Below, piece after piece: positions 49,678 to 60,559 of a DNA stretch of 64,000 nt (position 1 is the first letter of the stretch; every line of letters begins with the position of its first letter). The position numbers and the translations under genes are program-made. Below the pieces are notes generated by a model. That model was given only the letters and a program-made list of their open reading frames with translations. It was not told the DNA's origin and searched no databases. Origin of the DNA: Serilophus lunatus (Eukaryota > Chordata > Aves > Passeriformes > Eurylaimidae); contig VXBA01006569.1 in NCBI GenBank assembly GCA_013399895.1, forward strand, positions 960,518 to 1,024,517. The letters are read 5' to 3'.

Positions 49678-52215
49678 CGGCGGAGCGCGGCTAACGGTGC
49701 CTGTCTGTGCCTGCCCGCAGCGCTCGTGGTGCGGTTCCTCACCCGGCGGTTCATCGGCGACTACGAGCGGAACGCAGGTGGGTGAGCGCCGGCGTGGCTT
49801 TGTTCCCGCCGGGATGGGGATCGGGGGTCACCCCGAGGGGAGGGGAGAGCTTTGCCGCCGGCCGGTGCCTCCCCTGGGGGTGCCCGGGCCGTTCGGCGCG
49901 GGGTGCACGCCTCGAGAGCGAGTGCGCAAAGCCCCGCGCAGAGCCGAGTCACAGACGCGAAGGAAAGAGAGAACTTGCCCCCGAGGCTGGGGGCACCCGG
50001 CAGGTGCTGTTATCAGCCCGAAACCCCGCGGGATATACTCCCTGCCAGCTGTTTCTCTTCCCGGTCCGCTCTCGTAGCCCTAGGGAAGGGGCGCGCCAGG
50101 CATAGCCACCCGCGGTTGGTGACCACGGCAGCCGCAGAGACGGGTTGTACTGCAGCTCAATCTGGCGGAATTCATTTTTTGTGGCGAAAGTCCCCCTTTT
50201 TGAAGGAGTCTTTTAGCTAAAACAAGAAAACATTCCATAAACCTGCTGTTGTGTTGTTCTTTGCAAACTGAGTGCCAGGAGCTACATGGTCTTAGGCAGG
50301 GCCAGCTTAAGGGCTGAAGTTGAGAGGTCACACTTCAGTGAGTATGGTGGGGAGTCTAAACAAATAGCCGTGTAAAATATGCAGCATTCTGTTGAGGAAA
50401 TTACTTGAAAAAGCCCAACAAATGAAAACAAAACAAACCAACCCAGTAAACCTTACAGGCCAACCAGCAGGGCGCTTCACTGGTGTGTAAATACTAAATG
50501 GCAAATAAATTGCTTTTCTATATAATAAAAACTGGTTATTTTGCACTCTTACCTTTATCATCCAAGTTAAGATAGTCTTTGAGAAGTGATTAAGTTCAAT
50601 TTGCACCCTATTAAATACCAAACTTCAAAATAAGTCAATGCAAAATTTAATCTCAGGCTTCTTGTAAGGTTACAAACATTGTTGATGCACAGAAAGCTTC
50701 ATGAGTGGTGATACAACTTTGTCTACACAACTAATGGGTCACAGAAGCAACATTTGTGTGTAGAGTGGTGACTGTACTCGTGAACCTGTTGGTGTTCTTG
50801 TCAGGTAATCTCTACAGCAGGCACATCCAGATAGATGGGGAGATGTTGGCCATCCAAGTGCAAGATACTCCAGGAGTTCAGGTGAGCTAGATGCAACCAT
50901 GCAGTTTATTAGTGCAGCTCTGCGTTTGTGTGCTTGTGTCCTTCTGTGCAGCATATTGTCACTGTCTTTCTAGAAAGTGTTTTGCTATCCATTTCAGAGT
51001 TTGGTGTTCTTTGTGGGAGAGGTGGTAACTTGTGTTTTAACCAGTCAAGCCTGCTGTGTTGGGTGCCTGCAGTGTGCTGATAATAAAGGAAAACAACTCA
51101 CTGTTTCAATGAATCATTTGTTCATTGGAGACCCACTATTTTGAGTGGCTGAATTACTGAAGTGTCTTGTTCCTGTATATTGGGAACATTAGGCACAAAC
51201 CCAGAAACACTTCTGTGCAAATAAGGTTCATGTGGAAAAAAAAATGTCATGACCACTACCCAAAAAACTTCATAAATATGTATGACAGAAAGCAAAGTCT
51301 GCTGCATTGTGGCTGTGCTCATTAGTGTGTCACAATTTAAAGTTTTGACTGTATAGACCTGAGTAATGCTGGATTGTTGCCTTTTTGAACTGGGCAACAC
51401 TCCAGGTCTAAATGCTTCCAGCTCATATCTTTGCTTCCCCAGACTTACTGTCTAGCCAGTTAATTTCCCATTCTGTGGAACTACAAAGTCTTTCTCTGCA
51501 TGCAGAACTACTCAGGTCAATTTTCCATTTGAGTGTAGCAAACTCCAGTGTTAAATTCCAGCTTTTTGCAGCTGAATCAACATCTGCATTTATTCGCTAT
51601 GTTCAGATTAAGTTCGTCCTTACAATGTGAAACGCGGACATATGTCTGGAGCTGTAAAATGCTCTTTGGCCTTATAGACTCTTGAAGACAAGTTCCTTTC
51701 ATCTTTTATGGCTACAGCTATCTAATTTGAGACCATTCACTTTTCAGATCCATGAACACAGTCTGGATTGTAATGAGCAGCTGAACAGATGCATTCGCTG
51801 GGCAGATGCCCTAGTGATTGTCTTCTCCATCACAGACTATAAGAGCTTTGAACTACTCAGTCACCTTTACCATCACGTTCGACAGCTGCATCCAGGGAAC
51901 ATGGTCCCTGTTGTCATTGTTGCAAATAAAGCTGATCTCTTGCATATCAAAGAGGTGGAGCCTCAGCAGGGACTTCAGATGGCCAATATGCTGGGCTGTA
52001 CTTTCTATGAAGTATCGGTCAGTGAAAACTATAACAATGTCTTCAATGCCTTCCACCTCCTCTGCAAAGAAGTCAGCAAACAGCAAATAACCAGCACTCC
52101 TGAGAGGAGGAGAACCTCTCTTATTCCACGGCCGAAATCACCCAACATGCAGGATCTTAAGAGAAGATTTAAGCAAGCTTTGTCTGCCAAAGTGAGGACT
52201 GTCACTTCTGTTTGA
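49616..52215 (+). CDS. RASL11B: RASL11B, Ras-like GTPase family 11 member B (5' end in gap)
   Basis: RASL11B is an atypical small GTPase of the Ras superfamily, reported to be TGF-beta responsive and to act in mesendoderm. Its biochemistry is less clear than that of classical Ras. Exons read from splice sites: end of exon 1 (from 49616; donor at 49633/49634 or, in the second copy, 49664/49665), exon 2 49721-49777, exon 3 50805-50881, exon 4 51748-52215 with TGA at 52213-52215. Visible motifs are P-loop GVGKT across exon 1, RRFIGDYERNAG in exon 2, DTPG (where Ras has DTAG) in exon 3, and ANKADLL and SVSENY in exon 4. The conserved tail IPRPKSPNMQDLKRRFKQAL ends without a CAAX prenylation box, as usual for RASL11. 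Some 200 residues after GVGKT agree with the 248-residue human protein. RASL11A differs clearly in exon 4. SCFD2 follows convergently, as in human. Confidence 0.96.
49721..49777 (+). CDS. RASL11B: RASL11B exon 2
   Basis: Exon 2 is 57 bp, bounded by acceptor gcctgcccgcag and donor GCAG|gtgggtg. It encodes LVVRFLTRRFIGDYERNA, with split codons at both ends (Ala and Gly). It matches the switch I region of RASL11B. Confidence 0.95.
50805..50881 (+). CDS. RASL11B: RASL11B exon 3
   Basis: Exon 3 is 77 bp, from acceptor gttcttgtcag to donor GTTCAG|gtgagc. It encodes NLYSRHIQIDGEM... through DTPGVQ, the G3 region. The frame joins exon 2 and exon 4 without a break. Confidence 0.95.
51748..52215 (+). 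CDS. RASL11B: RASL11B exon 4 (terminal coding exon)
   Basis: Exon 4 is 468 bp after acceptor ttcacttttcag and encodes 155 residues plus TGA. It holds the G4 NKAD motif, the SENY motif and the family-specific basic C-terminus. The open frame starts earlier, at 51682, but those codons are intronic. Confidence 0.97.
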   Translation: MHEHSLDCNEQLNRCIRWADALVIVFSITDYKSFELLSHLYHHVRQLHPGNMVPVVIVANKADLLHIKEVEPQQGLQMANMLGCTFYEVSVSENYNNVFNAFHLLCKEVSKQQITSTPERRRTSLIPRPKSPNMQDLKRRFKQALSAKVRTVTSV

Positions 52216-53330
52216 CAGTAGAGCCTTTGGTCTACCTGATGTTTAGCCTGAGATTGAAACCTGGGGTGTTTAACACTGGCACATCTAGAGTCCAAGGCAT
52301 GAAAAGGAGGATAGTTTGAGTAGCCTTTTGCATGGCTGTAGAAGTCTTTAAGCAGTTGCTTAAAAAAGGAACAATGTCAGATTGGAAAAGAAAACAAAAG
52401 CCCACAAAAACTCTTGAAAATAGTTCTAGGATGTGACAGAACAGGTATTTTCATTTGGAAAAGGAACTTGTCAGTAAATGAAACAGTTTGTCTTTTCCCC
52501 AGTTGGACAGATTTGGCTTACATTTGTGCAGAATCAACCTTTTAGCTGTAACTCAACTTGTACTCAAGCAAGGAAATGCCTTGAACCTCAGGTCACTGTT
52601 TAGAAGTAACCATTTGAATTTTGTTCTCACATGGATGAAGGACGGCATGATGTATTTGAATTTTGTTGCACAGTAGAACTGTTTTTTCCCTGTATTTCAA
52701 AACAAATAAGCAAATGCAAAATTGTTTTGTTAAAGTAAGTGGTCAGGACTGACCATCGAGACTGTAAACAATGGTCCTTTATATTTTTTACTAGCCATGT
52801 TATTGCTGACAACTTGACCAGACTCTTTATATGCAAAACTATTGTCAGCAGGGTGTAAGCATATCTCATTAGAAACAACTTTTTTACTGTCTGAAAAAAG
52901 TACTCTCCAGACTAAATGGTCCAACGTGGATCTTCTAAAGGAATCAGTGTGGAGTTGGGAGTGATAAGTCTACTACAGATGCCATTCTGAGGCATCTGTC
53001 TCTCTCCTCTGTGTGCAGTAGGCGCAAAAGGCGTAAGCATGGCTGGCTCCAGGCAGTGAAGCTAAGAGCTTGTTCTGAGCAGGGCCAGACCTTCTTCATT
53101 CTTAAACACGTGGCAGATTTGCATAAAGAATTAGGTTTGGGGTTTTTTTTTAATATTGAGTCAATGGAGTTCACAGCCTAAGGGTCTTACACACGTGCAC
53201 TTTAAAAAGCCAGTTGTGCTTTTGTTTAAACTGTAACTTATTTATTTTGTGTACAGTTACTCCTCCTAGGGAGTGGACTTTTCATTCTTACTGCCTGGTT
53301 CAATATTAAATTTTTGAATTGCATCTTTCC
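52216..53330 (+). other. RASL11B: RASL11B 3' UTR and polyadenylation signal
   Basis: Non-coding sequence after the TGA runs to ATTAAA at 53305-53310, followed by TTGTGTGTTCTTTGTGGG, a good G/T-rich downstream element. Cleavage is expected near 53328. The frames inside it are not genes. Confidence 0.65.
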
Positions 53331-54794
53331 TTGTGTGTTCTTTGTGGGTCAGAAACAATGGGTAACAACCATTGAAATGTTGAGATAAAGTAATAGCTTT
53401 CTCAAGGTAGTTAACATACATTACAGAACAGTAAAGCGGCCTTTATTAGCATAAATCACAGGTGGGGTAGCTCTCACAACTGCTTTACAACTTCCTTTTG
53501 AGAAATTTATTTAGGAGAGGAACTGAGTAAGGGAGAGACCTTTAAAATTAAAATGGGATTCTTCATTTCCCTGTGACAAAAATACTTCAACTTCAGTATT
53601 TGTCCAGTGAGAAAGGGATGGTGTGAGGTTGGTCAGAATCTGGAAGAACACAAATTCAAAGTGACTGCCACTTCTTAGAAAAAAACAAACTATGCATTGA
53701 GCTGCATCAGAATGAGGAACTTAAAGTTCAAATCTTCAACCTCCTTATTAATGTTTAAAGTAGTTCTACTGGGATCCTTCCTGAGAAAGATGTTCGTGCT
53801 GGGATTAGGCTGATTGCCGCACAGGCTCACCTGGTTAGCACACAGCTGTAATAACTGGTGTGGGGAAACTTTTGATAGTATCCTGCTGATGGCATTTATT
53901 GAATGAGGAGCTACTAGCCAAAGTGACTTAGGACTGAAATTGAAAACAAAACTGAGCTTGCCCTTCTAGTCCGAGTTTATACCAAATACTGCTTAGCTTA
54001 TTAATAAGGAGTAAACCCGTTTACCAAGGGCAGCTTTGTTTTCTCCTGTTTCTACCTTTTGAGTATTTACTGATGTCACATACAGAGGGTGTAAGCGCTC
54101 CTTGCTGTGATCCTGTGCCTGCCCAAGCAAATCTCTTCTGTGCTGTTCCTACCCACATGACTGGCAAAGTACTACTCATCCCCCATGTATTCTCCAAGCA
54201 TGGGCTATGTGTAGCTGCTACGACTGTTTCTTACAAAGACGGAGCTTACTATACACTAGGGCTACTGGAAAGACTCCAGTGCAGTTTTGGTTCAGAAGTA
54301 CTTGAGTACGAGATGGTAGCTGAGAGGATTCCTCCAAAGTATTTGTGTGGACCTGGAAAACTAGTATTTGTTTCAGTCAGAGGTGCTACTTGACCCACAG
54401 AAAGTCCAAGATTACCAGTGTCTGCTTAGACTCACTCCCTCACCTTCTTAATACAGTACATCTTTAGATGCCCAAGTCAGGGACCTGAAAGCATTTGATG
54501 AAAGAGAGGTCAGGGAGCAAAGACCACAACTGGCAGCCTTCATTATCTCAGAAAAGCAGCAGCACCTCAGGAGTGTGAGTACCTGAACTCACTGGCCAGA
54601 AATGGCCACTGGATATAGGTGAGCCTTTCTGTGGGCAGAGTGTGGAAAACGTGCTAGGACACCTTCCAAGACAGAAGGTCTAGATTCCCAGGGGGAATCA
54701 AATAATGCAAAAGTAAAGGAAGTTGCAGGAATATGCAGTTCTGGCATGTGTAGCTCTGCATACTAGGAGAAAAGGAAAAGAAGGATCAGGTTTG
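53331..54794. other. Intergenic gap between convergent RASL11B and SCFD2
   Basis: About 1.5 kb separates the inferred ends of the two genes. A 106-codon plus frame at 54073-54393 has no recognisable motif and is regarded as chance. No repeat was recognised. Confidence 0.5.
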
Positions 54795-56409
54795 GCATTG
54801 CAAAAGCATTGTTTTATTGATTACAAGATTTACAAAACAATCATATTGTAAGATTAAACAGTACAGAATGACAGAAAATAAACCAAGAGACTGGCTATTT
54901 GCCTTCCAGTTGCTCTGTTCAAACTATTCCTCAAGATTTTAATATTGCAATCTCATAACATTTTTCCTTTTTTATAGCACAAAGTTCCATTCTATAGTCA
55001 TTCTTATAAATTTCTCTTCCATAGAGGCAACATTGTCTATGCATTATAATTGGTCCATTGTTTCCTTCTCGCCACTCAAAAGTGAAGTTAAACCAAAATG
55101 CACTCTTTTCTGAAGACCATTATAAACATTTAGGAGAGCTAATGCTAGCTAGTGAACAAAATGTGAAACACTACTTCCCATTTAAACTATTCCTTTGGCA
55201 TAATAAAGAATGCTATGATGGAGTGAATGCCACTTACAATTTCACATTCTCATTTCATTGTAATCTGTAGTCATAGCATTCCTTAAATGAAGAAAGAGAA
55301 TGCAGCTTTAGAGCTCCACCATTTTATGCTGCAATTTGGACATCTTGGTGCTATATGCAACTACAATTTCTATTGGTTGCTGCTTTTTTGTCTCAGATTG
55401 TAGTGAAGTTTTATAAAAAAAAATTACATAATGGAATTTGATTGCGGTTCTTTCATGATCATAAAATAAAAATAAAAGCTGTTCTCTAATCATGGGGTTC
55501 AGAAATCTGACTCAAGAAAGAATATGCGCTGTGGCCTCTTGAAAACGGGATCATACCTTTTTTCTCTATCTTTTTTCTTTTTTAAATGCATGACAGGAGA
55601 GGATTCTTCTGGGGTTATCATCAAAATAACACAGCCCATATGTCCTCCTGCGTAAATCTAGAGATGTGTGCCATCAGAAACAGTCTTTTCTCCTGGGACT
55701 GTGGGTGGAGAAACTAGAGCAGGAAACAGAAAGCTGAGAGAGAAGCAGCCATGTAACCGAGCCCTTGAGTCTGGCTCTCCACTTCCCTGCCTCTACCAGT
55801 CCTGCCAGGAGAGCGTTACCAGATTGGGAGCTGCTGTGCCAGCTAAGTCAGGGCTGTGCTCCATGATCTCTCTACAATGAAGGACAAAGTAAGAGCAGAG
55901 GCAGTTAACATTATAAAAGGCACACATATTTTGCAAGGTAGCATGACAAAGGGTGGATTTTGCTAGCTTTCACTCCCTCAGGAGGACTTCCCACCAGACA
56001 CAACCCCAGCAAAACCATCAGGAATGCTCAAAGAAAAAAAATATTGCTTATTGGGAGTAAAAATTCAGCATCCCCTCGTCCTCAGCTCCCATTTTCTAGG
56101 CAATTATTACAAACAATCACCCTCAACATGACGAACATCGCTGAGATTGATTCAGCACTACACATTGCTATCATTAAGGAGGGGGGGCTTGTTGCCGAAC
56201 AACTAAACCATTTTGAAGAGCTGCCCATAAGCTGCACATGTTCCTTGCAGCCAGATACCAAGCTGTGTCAGCTGGAGCTGTAACTGCAGCATGTGACACA
56301 TCAGGGCTGTGTGATGTGACATATCAGGGCTATTGAGAAGAGTGACAGACCAGGGATTTGATGTCTCCTGGCGAGGCACTCACTCATATTCTCCACAGAT
56401 CCTCTCCCG
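54795..56409 (-). other. SCFD2: SCFD2 3' UTR (inferred) with polyadenylation signal
   Basis: On the minus strand AATAAA lies at 54818-54813, and it is the first canonical signal I noted after the SCFD2 stop. Cleavage would be about 54795. An ATTAAA also occurs near 54930. The UTR length of about 1.6 kb is inferred. A 24-bp imperfect duplication containing ACATATCAGGGCT / ACACATCAGGGCT is at about 56291-56336. Confidence 0.45.
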
Positions 56410-56502
56410 TCAGATATCGGTGTCAGGCTGGAGTCGGCCTGGGGCAAACAACAACTCAACAGCACTGTGTGGTGTCAGGAGTGCAGAGGACAGCACAATT
56501 AC
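56410..56502 (-). CDS. SCFD2: SCFD2 terminal coding exon
   Basis: This 93-bp exon is too short to stand out as a frame. It follows acceptor ttcctcttctttcag, reads VIVLSSALLTPHSAVELLFA and on to QPDTDI, then TGA at 56412-56410. Alignment with the known SCFD2 C-terminus is clear, though the last 10 residues have drifted. Confidence 0.92.
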   Translation of the reverse strand, partial: VIVLSSALLTPHSAVELLFAPGRLQPDTDI

Positions 56503-59500
56503 CTGAAAGAAGAGGAACAAGAAACAACAAGTCAGACTGAAACAGACTGAGACAGTACTAACGAGACATAGACATGAACTGTTTGCTTCACCCAGCTCTA
56601 GACAGGCTGTGTGTTTCTGGTGTTTACTGACAGGGCAATACCGCTTGTGCAGTGAAACTGTCTGCTTGCTAAATAATTGTACTTAAATCACTTTAAGGAG
56701 CATAATGACTGGTAGCATTGTACTCTTAATGAATGTGTGCTTTGACACATTTCTACCCACATCTTACCCGGTGATTTGTTGTGGCTGCCACTGCATTTAC
56801 TGTGAGGCATCAGCTGATGAAGCAGTGGTTTCCTCTCCTATAGCACAGATCTGAGTGATGACTATTTCTTCTCAGCTGAAGGTAAGGTGAGCACCACAGA
56901 AGTGCTGCCGGCCTGCTGAAGGGAGCCACAGCCCCTGTTCAGAAATATCTCTTCAGACCAGGCACAGGATGTTCTGCATATCCGGCTTAACCTCGAGCAT
57001 TGTCAGATGCTATCACTTTTGTTTCTTCCAGTTTTCAATACCAGACAAGTTGATGAATGAAACCATCACTCACTACACCCAGGTGTCTGTTTTCTTTAAG
57101 TGAAAACTGGCACATAATTGCCTAGTGTGAAGGCTTCTCTGCAGGGCAAAGCTATCAGCAAGAAGCCAGTGCATACGCTCTTGCTGTGTGGAGCTAACCC
57201 AGGGTCAAACTCACACGACATTGCTCTTACAGATCCCCAAGTTTAACAGTGTCCATAGGATCAGGACTGCAGGGATGTGGGGGCATCCCCTGCAGGCAGG
57301 GATGTGGGGGCATCCCCTGCAGGCAGGGATGTGGGGGCAGATTTAATCATATTAGCCCATTTGAAAATGGATTTGCTTCTTCGGTGCAAATCCAAGAATA
57401 TCAACATAAAGATCAAGCATAAATATCAACAACAGAGTATATGTGTGTGTCCATCTACAGCAGTAGCTATCAAACCACTTCTGTTGTCCATCACATGGCT
57501 TAAGTGTGTGGTAATGCTGCATTTCAACTTTTTTTGTTGTTACTTCTTTCCTCTTTTCACTTCAGATACCGAAAAGATTCCTTCTGTACTGGTGATAGTC
57601 TCCCTCTCACTTCTCCTATTCCCTTGTCCTCCCACACAATCTGCAGCAAACTGACACTGATTATCTCTTCCTTCCTAAGCTGAAAAACTCCCTATAACTT
57701 GCAGATGCCAAAGGCATCTTATGTTACATGAGAATCAGACTATAGTACAGTATGTGCTCATCTTGTTATCACGCAGCTTAACTCTGAAAAACACGAAGGG
57801 ACAAGTTACCAAAGTTTTTTGACTGTACAAGCCAAACATCAACAATAGCCACCGACAGATAAAAGCAATTTCTTCTTGGAGTCCTACCACTGAACCCTGA
57901 GGGGATTGGTGCGGCTAATAGCTATCAATCCCAGAGAGAAAAAAAAGAGATCTGCAATTTTAACATCTCAGAAAGGATGCTGCCAAATACAGTGGGACTT
58001 CACTCCTTTCCCCTCAATATCTCGGAGATAATTGATGAGGATAAATGTGAATGTTTATTCTTTCATTTTTAAGGAGAAGTGTGGAATTGCCCAGATAAGT
58101 AATGTCCATCTCTTCTCCAGGCAGCTCTCTTCAGTACAGTCCTTTTCCAGACCTCCTTGATCCATATAGCATGCCTGTCTTTTATCCTTCACCCAAAGGG
58201 CAACCCCTCCTGGTGGCAGCTAAGGTGGAAGAGCCAGGAGCTCCCATCCTGACCCACTGAGCTCCAACAGGCAGTTTCCTCCCGAGCAGAGGGCAAGGAA
58301 GGATGCAGCTGACATCTGATGGTGCATCTTGAGGGGTTTATATCTGTCTTCCTGCCTCGACCACCACCACATAGACAGTTGTGCACGTTGGGAGAAGGGA
58401 GGGTGAAATACTTTCTTATGCTCTTTCCCCTTTATTACTCCCCTGATTAAAGAAGAAAAAGACAAGTAATTTCTTCCTTTGAAAGTAAGGTACTTCTCAG
58501 TAGGTTTGGGGAGCTATTTACCACCATCCAAAACCAAATGATGCATAGCAGGCACTGTATTCCTTTGTGCCTCTCCATGAAAAACAAAATTGTCATTTAT
58601 ATTCAGATACAGAGCAGTTCTGTGGATGGAAATGTGTCCTTTTCCATATTTAAATGCTATTTGCCTCAACTCCAAACAGTTGCTAAAGTAATCAGTGCAC
58701 CCAGTTTTTCTTCAGTTACTTTCCCCAGGTTTTGTATGCACACATTTCTCCATTTTTCCAAGAGCAAATAATTAGTATAAATGTTAGTGCTTTGTTTGAC
58801 TGGAAGTGACTTGGAAGGCCAGTGTTCCCCTGATGGCTGAATCTGATTGCCCAAGCAGCACAAAAAAAGCTCTGTCAAACCCTGGCTTGAGTTAGATAAA
58901 TGCCTGGCTTTTTGAAAAGAGAATAATCCTAAACAGGTGGTGCATATTCACAGCCATAGTGCAGAAATCCAGGTAAATCCAACAAACTTATAAATTCTTT
59001 TTATGTGAGAGACTCGCACAACTGCTTCTTTTCTTCTTTCTCTTCCTCCTCCCACTCTCCCCCAAAGTCCTTTCACCTCTAACACAGCACATTTCCACAA
59101 GGGCAAGATGCACTAAAAGCTTAAAATGTTTTAGGTATCTGCCTCAGAGAGTGACCTACAGCTAGGGTTAAGCCAAAGCAAAGCAACACCAGATCCCATG
59201 TCACCACTGTCAAGCCTTAAGTCCCTCCAGAAAGCCAGCTGAAAATCTCCCTGCATAGTTCTCAACCAACTCAGATGTTAACCCTCTGTTTATCTTTCAG
59301 GGTGTCTTAATATATTTTGTGTGTGGATTAACCTGTCCATCAGTGTGTCAAAACTCAATTCCCCTCCAAGAGGGAAAAGAGTTTAATTTGCTGTTTTGAG
59401 GGGATTAGCAATAGGCTAATGGGGGAGAAATGTGCTATCAGATCAAAAAAACATCGCTGAAAATGGTACTCCATCTTACGAAACATAGCTTGAGACTGGT

Positions 59501-60559
59501 TTGCAAAGACAACTAAAATATGGAAAACATGTCAAACTGAGGGGCTGCTCTGTCTTTGCTTGGCTCCATTTTACTAATGATTTCTTACTAATCAAAACTG
59601 TATGCCATAAGAATTGAAAAAAAGATGTTTACATGCCACCCTGAAAACTAAGAGTTACATTTGTGATGCAGCTAGTTACACAGGACTTTGGAGTTTTTGT
59701 ATTATCCCTTGTATCTACAGTACACATCTCAGCCACTAGAGCTCATCCACCCTCCTCCTCTTCCTCCCTACTCCATTCAGATGATAGCTAATGCAGTTCT
59801 GCTACCAGAGAGCGGATGACGCAAAGACCAGCCACACAGGTGCTATTGAAGCTTCACTGTGGGAGTAATCCTCCTTCAGCCATTCAAGGGATGCAGAGAC
59901 CTGTGGCTTTCTCCACATCATCTGCTCCAGGCTACTTAAGGTGCAATGACACCTTAAGGTGGTATCCAGGCTAATTTATTTTGCTCCTCAGCAATGCTAA
60001 TTGGCTTGTCTGCAGGATCACTGCTAAAAAGTCACTAGGCGGTACCCAGATTCCTTCTGATTATCCCTGTACTATGTCCTGTAGATGGACTACTAGGGAG
60101 CCTGTAGCCTTTTGGACAGCAGATGTTTCTGTTTATAAAGAATACAAAGAAACTAATCTTTTGAGACATGATGAAAGCTCCTTCAAATTAATGCCAGTCT
60201 GTTCTGAACACTCCAACCTGAATGTGAACTTTTGCTGCTGACTATAACACGTGAAAAAATAGACCTTTGGTGCCTGAACACTTGTTGCCTACAGATGTTT
60301 CACAGCCAAATCCTAACATCATTTCTGTCCGTGTGGCATGCCTTTCTGAAGGTTTGGTACCAGTGCTACAGGGAGCATTATTCGATGAATTTACATAGTT
60401 TTTGTTTAGATAAAACTGTATGTTTAGAGCTGTTTTTACCTGGGTACCAGGTTTACGTGTTGCTACCAAATCCTTCACCATTTTGACCTCGGGGACTGAC
60501 ACTCCACCAACCATAAAGATGATCAGAAGAGGATGATCACCAGGGTGAGGGCGGTTCAC
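56410..60559 (-). CDS. SCFD2: SCFD2, sec1 family domain-containing 2 (last two coding exons)
   Basis: SCFD2 is a Sec1/Munc18-like protein, the class that binds SNARE assemblies in vesicle fusion; its specific job is poorly defined. Two minus-strand exons are supported. The penultimate exon is 60559-60440 (acceptor ttattttacag, donor CCCAG|gtaaaa), 40 codons in phase 0, with HPLLIIFMVGGVSVPEVKMV, the conserved Sec1-domain strand-helix. The terminal exon is 56502-56410 (acceptor cctcttctttcag), 30 codons plus TGA, VIVLSSALLTP...LLFAPGRLQPD, where human has a very similar VIVLSTRLL...LLFATDRLHPD end. The frame joins across the intron 60439-56503. The remaining, upstream exons lie beyond the right edge. 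The gene is convergent with RASL11B, as in human. Confidence 0.93.
57271..57340 (+). repeat. 27-bp tandem repeat, about 2.6 copies
   Basis: Units start at 57271, 57298 and 57325, each AGGGATGTGGGGGCATCCCC then TGCAGGC. Copies are almost perfect, so the array is young or variable. Each unit holds a GGGGCATCCCC palindrome and a CCTGCAGG palindrome. Because 27 is a multiple of 3, it makes a repetitive plus frame that is not a gene. Confidence 0.92.
59935..59958. repeat. Perfect inverted repeat (9-bp arms, 6-base loop)
   Basis: CTTAAGGTG at 59935-59943 is followed by CAATGA and CACCTTAAG at 59950-59958. It lies in the SCFD2 last intron. No attached feature is known. Confidence 0.9.
60440..60559 (-). 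CDS. SCFD2: SCFD2 penultimate coding exon
   Basis: This 120-bp, 40-codon, phase 0-0 exon contains RPHPGDHPLLIIFMVGG and VKMVKDLVATRKPGTQ, matching the C-terminal Sec1 domain of SCFD2. The open frame continues past the donor at 60439, but the following codons are intronic. Confidence 0.95.

Larger units (their letters stand above)
48950..50150 (+). promoter_or_regulatory. RASL11B: RASL11B CpG-island promoter
   Basis: A GC- and CpG-rich island spans the N-gap with the missing start of exon 1, exon 2, and both flanks. The pyrimidine-rich sequence just left of the gap (about 49420-49480) would be 5' UTR or core promoter. The start site cannot be placed because of the gap. Confidence 0.75.
56503..60439 (-). 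other. SCFD2: SCFD2 last intron
   Basis: The intron is about 3.9 kb. It contains the 27-bp tandem repeat at 57271-57340 and a perfect hairpin at 59935-59958. Other frames are short and unrecognised. A stretch at about 59.28-59.44 kb has conserved-element texture. Confidence 0.7.

Noticed and set aside
49283..50105. 264- and 132-codon plus frames around the RASL11B island
   Set aside because: One crosses the 135-N gap, and both are out of frame with RASL11B exon 2 or GC-island translation.
54073..54393. 106-codon plus frame between RASL11B and SCFD2
   Set aside because: It has no motif or splice context and lies in the intergenic gap of two convergent genes.
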